Positions 19,990 through 32,242 of a stretch of 32,933 nt of DNA are shown in pieces. The DNA comes from Hypsibius dujardini. Taxonomy: Eukaryota > Tardigrada > Eutardigrada > Parachela > Hypsibiidae. A program made the translations under genes and the position numbers. Below the pieces are notes generated by a model. That model was not told where the DNA came from. It searched no databases and saw only the letters and a list, made by a program, of their open reading frames with translations. How positions within the stretch are numbered: the first letter of the stretch is position 1; every line of letters begins with the position of its first letter. Location of the stretch: the NCBI GenBank assembly GCA_001579985.1, contig LRSR01007126.1, positions 1 through 32,933 on the forward strand, written 5' to 3'.

Positions 19990-20554
19990 GGAGATTAGAC
20001 TCTAAGGCAAAGTTCACTTGTCAGACAGATTAGCAGAGAGTTCAGTTACAGAGTATACTTCATGGTTCAGTTGAGAGCAGCGCACACCGATATACGCAGT
20101 TACTCTGTTCCCTCTGGCCGCGATTGGAGCACGGCCGGCTTATGATACACCAACCACTACGACGGAAGCTCGTGGCGCCTTCGAAATCTATTCATTATGT
20201 GGTCTGTCTCGCTCGCGCAATTAGTAGACAGGCCATGAAACAGCTTGTAATACCTTGCCGTAATCAGCAAGATGTTTGCAACAGTTTAATATTTCCTGCA
20301 AAATTTCACCTCTACGCCTTCTCGCATAGGTTGTACCAAATTTGGTCCATTGGACACTTCAAAAAGGGACGTAAATGTAAAAATATGCCAACTTTTGGAG
20401 TTCTTACGTTTTTGGTTCCTCATCTAGTCATCTCCGCTTCAGATTGCCAGAAAACTAAAGTTGGTAAGGTCTTCAAAAGTGCCTAATCAGTTTTCAGATT
20501 TCGAAAAGACTTGGAAGTTTATGAATATTCCCGCATTTATACAATTGTACTTAT
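19990..20554. other. Intergenic, no gene recognised
   Basis: A 120-codon plus-strand frame at 20124-20486 has no domain or splice context that I recognise. It may be repeat-derived. Confidence 0.35.
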
Positions 20555-21655
20555 AGCCTTCTCTCTTCCAAACCATAACCGCCAATCTCTAATAAAAAAT
20601 TCGTATACCAAGATAACATAAGGTGGATCACCTTTATGTACAATGTATAAAAAAACTGACACCAAAAATTGACAAACTCTGACGAAGCTTTCAGTTACTA
20701 GTAAAGCCAGTCAGGCAAATGTGGGCACAATGGTCAGTCCAACCAACTGCTCATGCAAAGTGTCTCAAAATATAACAAAAAGACTCAAAATATCCGGCTT
20801 ACAACAACGGCTCTCGCTTTTCCAAGAAATTGCAAACAGAGCCCCCGGGGGAAGAGAAGCCATCAGCCACCAAGGCATTCCCATAAAAACCCACCATATT
20901 CCCCATAGTGCCACCAAAAGAAGATAAGGTACTCTCTCCAAACCCGGTGTGCCATTGCAAAAATATACACCACTATCATTTCGTGACGCTATATTCACGC
21001 CTGTCTTCCTTAACGTCATGAGGCAAAAAGTGTTTTCTTTCATTATTTTGCATGGGCCTACGCATATCGAAGTCCTTTCAAAGCCATCTATCCTTTCGAA
21101 GAAAGCCGGAATTTTTATCCTAAATCATTCAATCGATGAATCTGCGGAGCTAAAATATGCACATCATCCATGTATTTCATTTGAGGGTTTGAACGTCGCG
21201 ATGCATCCTAAATTTTGCATCAATTGAAAGGTTTTTCTGTCACTTTTCTTAATTTTCAGAGGAAATTTAAATCTGCCGCATACAGAGCACAAGAGGATTA
21301 TTTTGTAAATCCGCTACTACTGCGGAGCGGCTCATCCGCTGTGTGGCGGAATGAAGTTTACTTGGTGAAAAAGAACGTTTCCAGTGGGGCCCAGAAAAAT
21401 GGGCATAGTAATCGAACGCCTGAGTACCAATCGTCAAACAAAGTCTTGAAAATTAGAAAAATGAATTCCCTACTTAATTCAACCCGGCGGCGAACTCTTT
21501 TGATTCGGCGTAGGAAAAGGAGAGGAATAGGACTGTGGGGCCTCATAGACATCACGCAGATGCGGGCTTGGCAACACTCAGCTCTGGTAGTCCTGATAAG
21601 AGACGAAAGATGCTTGCTTTGTCATGCCTCGTCTCTCACTTTCTAAACGGGAAGC
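20555..21655. repeat. Tandem duplication of the cadherin 3' end, decayed left copy
   Basis: 20555-20700 matches 21826-21960 (AAACCATAA...ACCAAGA.ATA). 20752-20970 matches 22018-22310 (CTCAAAATATCCG, AGCCACCA...CATTCCC). 21470-21655 matches 22385-22590 in the cadherin last exon. About 450 bp at 21000-21460 has no partner in the right copy. Confidence 0.7.
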
Positions 21656-21845
21656 AGATAGTGAATCGCTTATTTCTGGTACCTGTTCATTGGATGTGAT
21701 CAACTCCCCTTATATTCAGCGCTACACTCCAATCTCGGATGTGACACCTCTGTCGATCGGACCCAGTTTGGAATTGGAGGACGTTATCGAGATGCCGACC
21801 TTAGGTCTATATAGTATTTATCGGCTTCTTTCTTCAAAACCATAA
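21215..21845 (+). CDS. Unexplained plus-strand open frames (doubtful)
   Basis: Two open frames, 21215-21646 (143 codons, preceded by a good acceptor, TTAATTTTCAG at about 21249-21259) and 21624-21845 (73 codons, rich in Ser and acidic residues), look somewhat protein-like. They overlap the antisense of the decayed cadherin exon. No domain is recognised, and they may well be chance frames. Confidence 0.15.
21470..21655 (-). pseudogene. Decayed copy of the cadherin terminal exon
   Basis: On the minus strand it reads DVYEAPQSYSSPF, against DDYEAPRSYSYSY in the intact last exon, and shares CTGCGTGATG and GAGGCCCCAC at the DNA level. In-frame TAG and TGA upstream and many substitutions rule out an alternative last exon coding the same tail. 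Confidence 0.7.
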
Positions 21846-22600
21846 TCTCAAATACAAAAAGCATATAAACCAAGACATATAATGTGGTAATTCAGCTATA
21901 CAATGCGTAAAAAAACCCCCCAGCAAAGTGACGAACTCTGAAGAACTCTATAAAGTTCGGCACGTATGGGCCACAAAGGTCCCTAAAGGTCCGTGATTGG
22001 GCATACCGTTTACGAGTAAAGGTATGTGTCTGTGTGCCGCCGCCGTAACAAGATCACTCAAAATATCCGCCGTTCACGTGAGCCGCTGTCAGAAAGAAAG
22101 AAAAAACATACAGACATTTCAGCTAAAATGCGGAGATATTATTATTTCCCACATTCAATCCGCCGCCTCAGCCCAAGGGAAGGGAGGACAAGCCCTGAGC
22201 CACCACCCGCTCCACAAAAAACACATTCCCCACGCAGTGTGCCAACAAAAAATATAAGGAACTCTCCAAAACCGGTCATAGCAAAAAAAACACACACACA
22301 TTCTCTATCATATCTCTTTTTACAAATGGGAAGCCGTGCTGGATGTGGTGTTGGTATTGCCGATGGTGGTTGTATTATTACTGCCCCTATTCAACCCGTT
22401 AGCGGCGAACTCTTTCGAGTAGGCGTAGGAGTAGGAGTAGGACCGTGGGGCCTCATAGTCATCACGCAGGTGCCGGCTGGACACGACCCGGCTCTGGTCG
22501 GAGGTGAGGGTGCTACGGGCCATCAAGCGCTCCTCGTCGTCCTCGTCGAGGGACGAGACGGCCATATTGATACCTTCTGAGCTGGCGGCGACCCTTTGGC
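21826..22600. repeat. Tandem duplication of the cadherin 3' end, right (functional) copy
   Basis: Contains the 3' flank and the last 90 or so codons of the cadherin gene. It is paired with 20555-21655. Confidence 0.7.
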
Positions 22601-23096
22601 CGCTGTTGGCCGTCGTGGAAGAGTACCCCGCGGTGGCACGCCTCGCGGTGGAGTACCCCGCCGTGGCGGTCATGGCGCCGTGGTCGGGGTTGTCGTAGAT
22701 CGGATTGGTGGACTGGTTGTACGCCGAGGAGCTGCGGTACTGCTGTTCGCGGGCCGCGTTGGTCGCCTGCATGTGCCGCTCGCGTTCCTGTTGGGTTTTG
22801 ATGTAGGTGACGCTGTCGATGCCGGCGCGGGGCGTGAAGCCGACGTTCACCTCCCCGAGGTCGGCGTTGTCGTCCTCGTTCACGTTCATTTGCAGGATCT
22901 GAAACGGGGCAGGCGAGACCAATTCCGTTAGCGCCCATTCGGAAGGGACAACTCGTTACTTAAAACGGAACTGTGAAATACGGTGAGACGCGTATTTACA
23001 AGCCGCACCTGAGTTTCGTATTCCGGAGCAACGGGCTCGAACATCACAGGCTCCATACGCGGCTGATAACGAGCCCGTTTGAGGTACTCTCGGTAT
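22320..23096 (-). CDS. PCDH15: Cadherin exons 23-24: cytoplasmic tail with class I PDZ ligand
   Basis: Exon 23 (23096-23009) encodes a basic juxtamembrane segment, then FEPVAPEYETQ. Exon 24 (22898-22320) adds 192 residues: an acidic start (VNEDDNADLGEV), then TNPIYDNPD, ATAGYS repeats and an Asp/Glu run LDEDDEERL. A Tyr-rich SYSYSYAYS and an Asn/Thr-rich end follow, finishing in TASHL. The last three residues S-H-L fit the class I PDZ consensus S/T-x-hydrophobic, as vertebrate PCDH15 and CDH23 tails also do. Several NPxY-like and YxxP tyrosines are candidates for phosphorylation. Confidence 0.85.
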
Positions 23097-25377
23097 CTGC
23101 CAGAAAAAAAGGCGCTCAACAAGTCGGTAAAAAAGGGGAAAAGCGTCACCGTTTTGATATGACCGTTACCTTGCCCACAGATAGCACAGGATAATGATGG
23201 CGATGATGCAGAAGAGGATGATCAGGGCGGCCAGCGCAATGAGACCGGCTTCGAAGCCCCAAACAGACCAGGTCTTGTAGACGAGCGGTTGGACGATTCC
23301 CGGCAGGATGTAGGGCGCGCGGAATTCCACAGCCCGGTCAGTGCTGGAGAAGATGGTCTGCACCTCGGACAGGCGCCGCTCTTGAATGTCCTTTGCCAGC
23401 AGAATCCTACGTTGTGCGGAATACAGACAAACAACCAGACTCAACTTGCGTGCATTTCAACATGTCGCGGGCTATTTGCAATTCGTTTGTTCTACATTCA
23501 GTATAGTAAGCGATAACGTTGTGTTGGACCACGCCCAACAAGTCCCCATATCCAATCATAGCTCTTTTACTCACTAGTAACTTGCTTAGTTAGTGAGTCT
23601 ATCTACCCTACTAACTCTATCCTCCTGTTACATCAGAATTACCTGTATGTAATTCTGATGTATGCGCTGTTTACTGTCAGTTCTATAGTTGACACTTTAC
23701 TATATAATCATATGCGTTTATTAGTTCTAGCAGCAGTGGTACTTCTTCTTTCCTTTCTTCCAGTTCTCATCTCCACATATCTATACTTTCAGTCTAATAA
23801 ACTTGTTCCCTATCCAACTTCCTGTTGGTAGATCTAACAGGTGTTCTATTTATTTACGTCGTTTTTAGTCGGCCTTTGTCTTGTGACAAGCTGTATAAAT
23901 AGCACTGTTGTGTGGTGTTTGTAGTCACTCGATCCAAAATTATATTCTTAACAAAAAATATATTCGGGGTTGAAGTAAAAACTAGATAGTAAATCATTCT
24001 ATTTAGTTGCTAAGATTTACTTTAACCTTAAAGATATTTTTCTATAAGAAAGTTTTGGACCGAAAGGTCAAGTGCCACGGACCCCCCCCCCACCCAGAAA
24101 CGCCCCAGGGGAGTGTGGGTGAGGTACCACACAGAAAATTGGCTTACGATTGCAGATCCAAAAAAGTCATGATTCGTCTGGTGTCGGGATCAATGGCGTA
24201 CATCCACATATCGGTTCTGAAGCAAAGAGACGGATTGAAGCATCTTCCTCTTCCGTGAATCAATGCAATAACGCAATAATGAATCAATTTTAGGTGTGAC
24301 TGAGATTACTTACGACTGAAAATCAGGCCGTGTCCGATTCCCGTCCAGGATGTCACGGTGTGTGATCTTCTCCACGCCCACAACCTTCCCAGTTTTCTCC
24401 TGAATAATTCTACGCAAAAAAAGGACTCGTCTTTCGCTTGCATCTTTAAATTTAGTGAAAAAAATATCTAAAGCTAATTTAATTATTTTTTTCCCCGAAA
24501 CCAAAGCCAGTTACAGTTAACACAATAGTGTTAATTTTTTTTTTAAATTTTTAATTTTTACAAGCGTCACTTCTATCTTTCATTTACTTGACAATGTTGT
24601 TCTGGTAGGAGTCGCGTGTCTTGGCCGCGTCCGATCCCTCAATCACCAGGATGAAGCGATTTTGATCGCGAATCAGATTGATCTAAAATCGAGGGAGATT
24701 ACGGTAATAATAATGATGAAAAGAGGAGGACAAGTCATTGGCCGGTCGCTTACAATGACCGTAGCCGCGGCAGCCTTAAAGTTGACTTGATTCGGAGAGT
24801 CGCGTGCCTGCACGGCGAACTCGAACGGTTCATTCTCCGGCGTGGAGTCGATGAAAGTGACCCGCGAGCTGACCAGACCGCTCTCGTCGTTGATCTCGAA
24901 GCGCTGCGCGGGTACGCTTGGTATCAGTGCGTACCGGACGATGCCGAAATCGCCCTTGTCAGCGTCAGTCGCCTGTGCGGGGAGACACGCAAAACAAAAC
25001 ATGAACGAAAACAGTCAACATTCAACACGCATCGACCGTCGAAGCAGCTGCTTAAACAAAGGTTGTCTTCTTCAACGTCATCATACGAACCGAAACTTTC
25101 AAAATAGGCGTGCCGACGTTGGAGTTGACGTCGATGGCGGCGAAGTACCGGCCACCGGTCAGGCCGGGGTACGGGAAGATGAACTGCGGGGCATTGTCGT
25201 TGACATTGACCACGGAAACGGCAACTCGCGTGTCGACTGCAAACAAGAATAGCCGTGACTAAATAAATAGCGTCGCATTTTCTAGAAAATTCTGTAATCT
25301 AGACAGACAGGCAGACATGCAGACAGTCAGACAGACAGACAAACAGACCGACAGACAGACAGACAGACAGACAGACT

Positions 25378-25422
<45 letters not shown>

Positions 25423-26872
25423 TCATGCCATACTTCTGAAGTTGGGTTGATTCTCAGTACTGCCGGTCGCCTGTACCACGATATCATGCTCCGGTCGGGT
25501 TTCGAAGTCGATGCTGCCCGATGCCACACGGATCAGACAGTCGCCGTTGGAAGTCGTCTCCACTGAGAAGGCGTTATCCGCGTTGCCAGACACGATCGCA
25601 CACTGTAGATTGGTGATGCCTGACTGCGGCTTGTTGATGATCCGCAGCTCCTCCACGGGAGTATTTGCATTGGCCCCTTCCCGTATCCGGACCCTATAGC
25701 ACGTATTGATATCAACAACAGTTTACGACATCAGTCGGCAGCGAAATGTCGGGAGAAGTACTGACTGGTACTGTGGCAGGGCGAACTGAACTGGGCCCAG
25801 CTCAGAAGGAGCCTGAATGATGGGAGCGTTCTGTTGACCGGGATTGATGACGTTGATAATGACGTTAGAGGTGGCTGTCTGGGGTGGATTTCCGCTGTCT
25901 CGAGCAGTTACGATCAAGTTGTAGACTGGATCGTTGTCTCGGGATAGATCACCTGACACACGGATTTCACCGGTGTTGGGGTCGACTGCAAAAAACTGCT
26001 GGCCTTTTGCGTCACCCTCAATGGCGTACGTAATCTTATTCGACTGCAAAACAGATCAAGACATGTTAGTTTGTTCGACGTCTGACTTGTCTGTCTATGC
26101 CTGCATAACTTTAGGTTTATCTGTTTATCTGTCTGTCTGTCTATCTATCTGCCTCCTTGTTTGTCTATTTGCCTATCTACCTGTCTGCCAGCCTGTCTAC
26201 CTGCTTGTCTGCTGTCTGCCAGCTTGTCTGCCTGTCTGCCAGCCTGTCTACCTGCTTGTCTGTCTGTCTGCCTTTTTATCTGTCTGTTTGTCTGTCTGCG
26301 TGCCTGCCTGCGTGTTTCTTTGTTTGTAAGTCTTTCTACAAACCTGATCGCCGTCTCGGGCCAAGATTGTCTGGATGACTGTGTTAAGTGGTGCCTGGCG
26401 TCCAATACTAGCCACGTAAGGTCCTCCCACAAATTTTGGTCCGACATCATTTTCGTTCTATCACACAGATTCACACTTCACCAAAAGGAATTTAAAGCAA
26501 TAGAGCCTAAGTTAAACAGACCAGAACATTGACGTAGACAGTGGCCGAGCTGGAGGGCGCGTTCTTGCGGTTCTCGGTTGTGCCAACAATCAGCTGGTAC
26601 CGATTGGTCGTCTCATAATCCAGCGGTATTCTAGTTGTTATAACTCCGCTCTGCGGGTTGATTTGGAACGCGTTCGTGTCGCCCTGAACGATGGTGTAGG
26701 TGATGTGCTTAACAGTGTCTGGATCGGTGGCCGACACTTGGACCACTTCCAAACCCGCTGGACGGTTTTCGAATACCTCCGCGTAGTAAATCCGATCGAT
26801 AAACTGAGGCAATCATATCGAATTACATTCAAAACCCATACAAAACCTTCAGACAGACAAACAGACAGACAA

Positions 26873-26921
<49 letters not shown>

Positions 26922-27811
26922 GAAACAGAGAAACAGACAGACAGAGAAACAGACAAACAGATAAACAGACAGACAGACAGACAGAGAGGGCAGGCAGACA
27001 GACAGACATATAGATAGACATACGTATAGATAAACATACAGAGACAGACAAAAAGACATGTTTTACCGTGGGGTCTTCATCTTCCGAGTCGATCACATTG
27101 ACAGTCACCACAACTGTTGCCGATCGCGGACTTGGGATGCTGATTCCTCGATCGGAACTGTAGGAAATGCCGTTGTCCCGTGCGGTCACAATGAGAGTGT
27201 GTTGTTGCTGTCTTTCAAAGTCAAGTGGCTGGACGAGAGTGATCTCGCCGGTCTTCTCGGCGATCCTAAAGAACCTACACACACGCAAACGAACAGAAAG
27301 AGAGGCCGATAAAAAATCCACCCATCGATGAGCACACAGACACACACACGGGAGCTGTTGAAGCATGCCGCCAAAGAGGCCCATGAGTGTCACACGAGAG
27401 CTCCTTAAGCCGGTAATTTGTATTGCAAGAGAAAGAGAGAGAGCAACGTACGGATTTGCTGGGATGGAGTAGGAAATGTCGCCATTCGGGCCGGAATCCT
27501 TGTCTGTGGCAGACACAATTCCAACCCGGAGGGGAGCCTGATTTTCCGGTACGCTGAAGGTGATGGGACGGGGATTGATGAATTCGGGGTCATTGTCGTT
27601 AATATCGTTCACCAATATGGACACAGTCGTTGTCGCCGTCTGAAAAAGATAAAAAATGCAAAAAATGACTGTTAAAAATGCTATCATGAATCTGAGAGTT
27701 CCAAATGTCTGCCTGTAGGCCGTCCTGTCTGTCTAACAACAAGCTTGTCTGCCTGTCTGCATATATTTCTGTCTATCTGCCTTTCTGTCTATTTGCCTTT
27801 CTGTGTGTGTG

Positions 27812-27847
<36 letters not shown>

Positions 27848-29176
27848 GGTCTGTCGGTCTGTCTGTCTGTCTGTCTTTCTTGTCTGCTTGCCTGCCTGTC
27901 TTCTTAAATATCTGTCTGTCTAGTCTGCCGACTACATCTTTACTCAATTGTCGATTTGCCTGTATGTTTGTATGGTATGTCTACTTCATGTCCGCCTGCA
28001 TAGCTAACATCGCGGCTACTCTTACCCCGCCGGATGGATCTTTAGCTTGCACCACTAAGCTATAGCTCCGCCGCTGTTCGTAATCAATGGCCCCCATCGT
28101 GTGGATGCTGCCTGTGTTTGCATCGATGGAGAAACGACCGTCCTCATTCCCACCAATGATCGTGTATAGGAGCGGTTCATTATCCGGATCCCTTGCCTGT
28201 TGAGAGAAAGTTTAAATTACACAGAATATAGTCCTCACGTCGGACATCGGCTGCTCATTGATTCACATACCGTCACGACAATAACTGGGTAGTGCAAAGG
28301 TACGCCTTCCGGGATGGAAGCTACATAGGATGGATTGACGAAAAACGGTGCTTCGTTCCGTCCGTCGTCGACAATCTTTACCCTGATAATACCTTCGTCG
28401 AACCTGTAATGAAACAAGTTTAAAAGGAGGTCCGTGCAGCCGGCTGCGCTTCTGCTTCCATATCCATCTTGTTGATTGTCTTTCTGTCTGTCTGTCTGTC
28501 TGTGTGTCTGTGTGTCTGTCTGTGTGTCTGTGTGTCTGTCTGTGTGTCTGTGTGTCTGTGTGTCTGTCTGCTTGTTTGTTTTTATCCCAGCGTTTTTTAT
28601 TTATCTGGTTTCGTACTTTCCGGCTCCATCGGTGGCACGGACTTTGATCTCGTACACTTCCCCCTTGTAGACCGGGGCGCGCTGTAGTATGACCCCGGTG
28701 TCCACGTTGATGACAAAGATACCGCGCGCGTCGGGCGGCGTGGGATTGTCCGAGGAGACGGTGAGCCGTTGGACGTATACGATGGCGTAGGTAATCTGCC
28801 CATCCTTTCCTTGATCCTCATCGACTGCGTTGACCTGTTGACACGTCCAAAGAGAGTGAGATACTGACTGAGTGGTGGTAGTGCGCGACCAAACTCACTC
28901 AGAGACCGAGTGAGCGATCACCAGAGAGACAGGTAAAAACCGGTGCTGTTCGAGGATTTTCAATCACTTTTTCACCATCTCTCCTGACAAGCTCGAACAA
29001 ACTGGTATCACATATAAAAATGCGTTCAGAGATGATGATGTCAACTTTGTGGGCGTCAAAAAAGAGACAATCTTTATGACTACATCAATACCTCTGTCCG
29101 TTTGCTGTATGTCTGCCTGCCTGACACGTTTATCATTGCATCTGCGTCTGCGTGTTTGTCTGTCTGTCTGTCTAAC

Positions 29177-29213
<37 letters not shown>

Positions 29214-32199
29214 GCCTGTCCGTCCCTCTTCCCATCTGAGTACCTACATGAGGTGTGTTTGTATGAAGCTGTCTGACATTTGCCTACCCGCCAATCAAGT
29301 CAATCAAGACGAGTGAAGACCGTTTTAATCCTATTATCGTTTTTTTCAGACCCTGAATTGAGGTTTCGGTATCGATATCTACATGACAATAGAGATATTC
29401 CATACCGTGACGACGGGGCGTCCATCCGGCGGACCGGCTTTGAGCTCAACCGGATTATACTGCTGCAGCTTCGGTGTGTGCTCATTGACTTTGGCCACGA
29501 CGATGGTAATGTCGAGCGGGTCGCTGTTAAAGACTTCCGCGGTGTCTTGCTCCTGGCAGGTGATGGTGATTTTAATGTTTTCTCGTGAGGTCTGCGAAGC
29601 AAATCCCGGGCGAATGCATTGAATATAGCCATCGGGTGTGACTTGGAAGTAGCTGGCGTAGACCCCGCCCACCGAATAGGTGAAGCGGCCTCCTGTTCCC
29701 GACTGCAAGAACCGATTCCATTACTGTTTAAATTCTATAATAAGATAGACAGACAGACAGACAGACGCCAACCAGAGAAAGGCAGACAGACAAACAAACA
29801 AATAGACAGACAGACAAAAAGACAGAAACAGACAGGCCGACAGACAGACAAACAGAAACATAAGCGAACCTGCAAACATCATCTGTACTTACATTATCAG
29901 CATCATAACTAGTCAATTGAAAGGGAGTCTGGCTATGAGCAGATATAGTCGCCCGGTATCCAACGGGGGCGTTTTCCGGGATGTAGCAAACGGTTGTGGG
30001 AGCTCGAATGACGGGTCGGTGAGAATTTTGCGTGCGTACATTAACTACCAATTGAGCCACAGATGACCGAGCAAGACCACCGGGAGGAGCCAATTCCTCA
30101 GCCTGAAAAATACAGGAGTAAGGAATTCACTCCTAAAAATCCAACGTAGTTTGATGATAGCAGAACAGACATCGAAACATAGGCTGCCGCCGAGTGAGCG
30201 GTATATTCAGAAGAGATACAATCAGTCTGTCAAACAGACAGACAGATAGACAGACACACAGACACAGACACAGACACATAGACAGACACACAGACACAGA
30301 CACAGGCACATAGACAGACAGACGGACAGACAGACAAACAGACAGACGGACAGACACATAAATAGATAGACAGACAAGTAGGCAGGCAGGCAGACAAACA
30401 AACATGCAGATAAACAGACAAGCAGAGGGTCAGGCAAACATCTGGAACGGCTAATATCGCAGACAGGCCAGAACCCTCAAGAAGACCAATGGGGGTTAGG
30501 AATTGCCTCAATTGCGTGTCGAACAGACACCCCCGATTTAACAGCTCCTCAAAGAGAGCTTGAGCACACTCTCAAACAGACGAATAGGTGTAACACAAGA
30601 CGGCTATTCTGGGCTGGGAAGCGAAGTCATCGCACAACCGAATTGGCGATTTAATTATAATCTTTTTTCTTCCATCCAACAGACACAAACACGCACACAC
30701 ATACACACACGGGGCTCTCCATCATCTCTAGTCACACTCACTCACACACAAGGTCCTAGACGCAGGCAGGCAATAAATATAAGAAAGAGCCAGCTTGATC
30801 GGTTAGCCCAACAGAGCAGGATGTTTACCTTGACGTAAATGACAAACTCTTTGACGTCCAGTTGATCAAGCGGACGAATTTGGCGCACTTCGCCGGACTC
30901 CGGGTTGATACGGAAATATGTCGCGAACGAAGCCGGTTGACCTGCGCGAGAAAGGAGACAAAGGCCAGACATTCAGACACCATTCAGACACTATTCAGAC
31001 AGCGACCGTCAAATCTGACTCACAACCGAAGAGAAAGATTTTCGTCAATCAAATCGAGCAGCGTCTGTCTTTTCAATCATCCAATCAACGCAGATTACGA
31101 CACACAATCACACAGGACGGATAACTCTTTTAATCAATCAATCAACGCAGCGAAATCGATGAAAACGCCCACTGATTTGCACAACGAGCGTTCTAAATGA
31201 AACTAATTTAGAAAATATCGTACTTTAAATTTATTTCGATTATTAATGAAGCAGTCGGTGAGTTGATAAGTTGAGAATCAAGGTGACAGCTCACCTTCCG
31301 GTAGGAAACTGTAACGGATCGGGTACCGCAACGTATCGCGATCATATGCTCGAATCGGTTCAGGGGTGATTTTAATAGCTCCACCGGCCTGTTTGAGGAA
31401 GCAGGTCGCTGTGTAGCGAGGATTGATGCAGACGTTGTTGATCCGCTGACAGCCGGCAAACTCGAAGGCCGGGTCCAGGTCGTTGGAATCCTGAATGCGG
31501 ACCGTCACGACGAATTCGTCCGTGTTGACGCCGTCGGTGGCGCGAATTTTGATGTTATAATCCTGCTGCCGTTCGAAATCGAGGGGCCGTCGCACGGCGA
31601 TCCAGCCTTGCAGCGGATCCGTGACGACAAAGTATTCCTTCACATCCTCGTTCTGAACGAAATTTAAAAGGGAAAAAGCTTTAAAAAAAACCCAAACCAG
31701 ATGAAAGTCAAAACTAAAAAAATTAAAAAAAATTGAAAAAAAATTAAAAGAAATTAAAAATTAATTAGCTTCATATTTAAAAGTAATTAATTAAAGGAAA
31801 TCCAGGATCTGAAAACTAATTAAAAGACATGGAATAAAATTGTATTTTCAGGTTTCTGTAATTGTAAATTTATCCAGATTAGTTTGAAATTAAAAATATA
31901 AAGAAGGAAACGAAACATGTTTTTCATCCAATTAACAGAAGTTAAAAGGTACGAAATAATATTTTCGGTTTTCATTTTATACATTTTTTCAAAACAATTT
32001 ATGTATATTTTTTTATTTACCACAATGCTGTAGGTGTAGCCGGTGCGTCCGAATTCTCGCGGATTGGCTTGGTAGACGGTCGTTCCAACAGGTGTAAGCT
32101 AACGGTGGACGGAAGATATATAAGTCAAGTTAGTAAGTCATTTACGGTAGAGTGGATACTTCCTTTGCTGGACACTTGTGTGAACCCTCTCTCTCTGTC

Positions 32200-32242
<43 letters not shown>

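Noticed and set aside
20124-20486. 120-codon plus-strand frame as a gene
   Set aside because: No domain, no splice partner, and it lies in a repeat-rich stretch.
21624-21845. Alternative last exon of the cadherin on the opposite strand
   Set aside because: Wrong strand. The minus-strand duplicate has in-frame stops.
22513-22938. Antisense and alternative-frame open frames over the cadherin last exon
   Set aside because: Composition shadows of a GC-rich exon. The cadherin frame is fixed by the splice phases.
23520-23945. Solo LTR in the cadherin intron
   Set aside because: TGTTGG, AATAAA and TATAAATA are present, but the AATAAA precedes the TATA-like motif on the plus strand and no target duplication or CA end fits.
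26161-26532. Cys/Leu/Ser/Val-rich frames that look like small secreted cysteine-rich proteins (also at 6620, 27705, 28469, 30222)
   Set aside because: All are translations of TCTG/CAGA microsatellites.
26638-27687. 349-codon minus-strand open frame
   Set aside because: It runs through cadherin exons 11, 12 and part of 13 plus the introns between them. The CLSV-rich part is translated microsatellite, and splice sites and the cadherin domain pattern show it is not one exon.
25302-30425. Regular arrays suggestive of CRISPR
   Set aside because: The repeat unit is 4 bp without spacers, and the context is animal introns.
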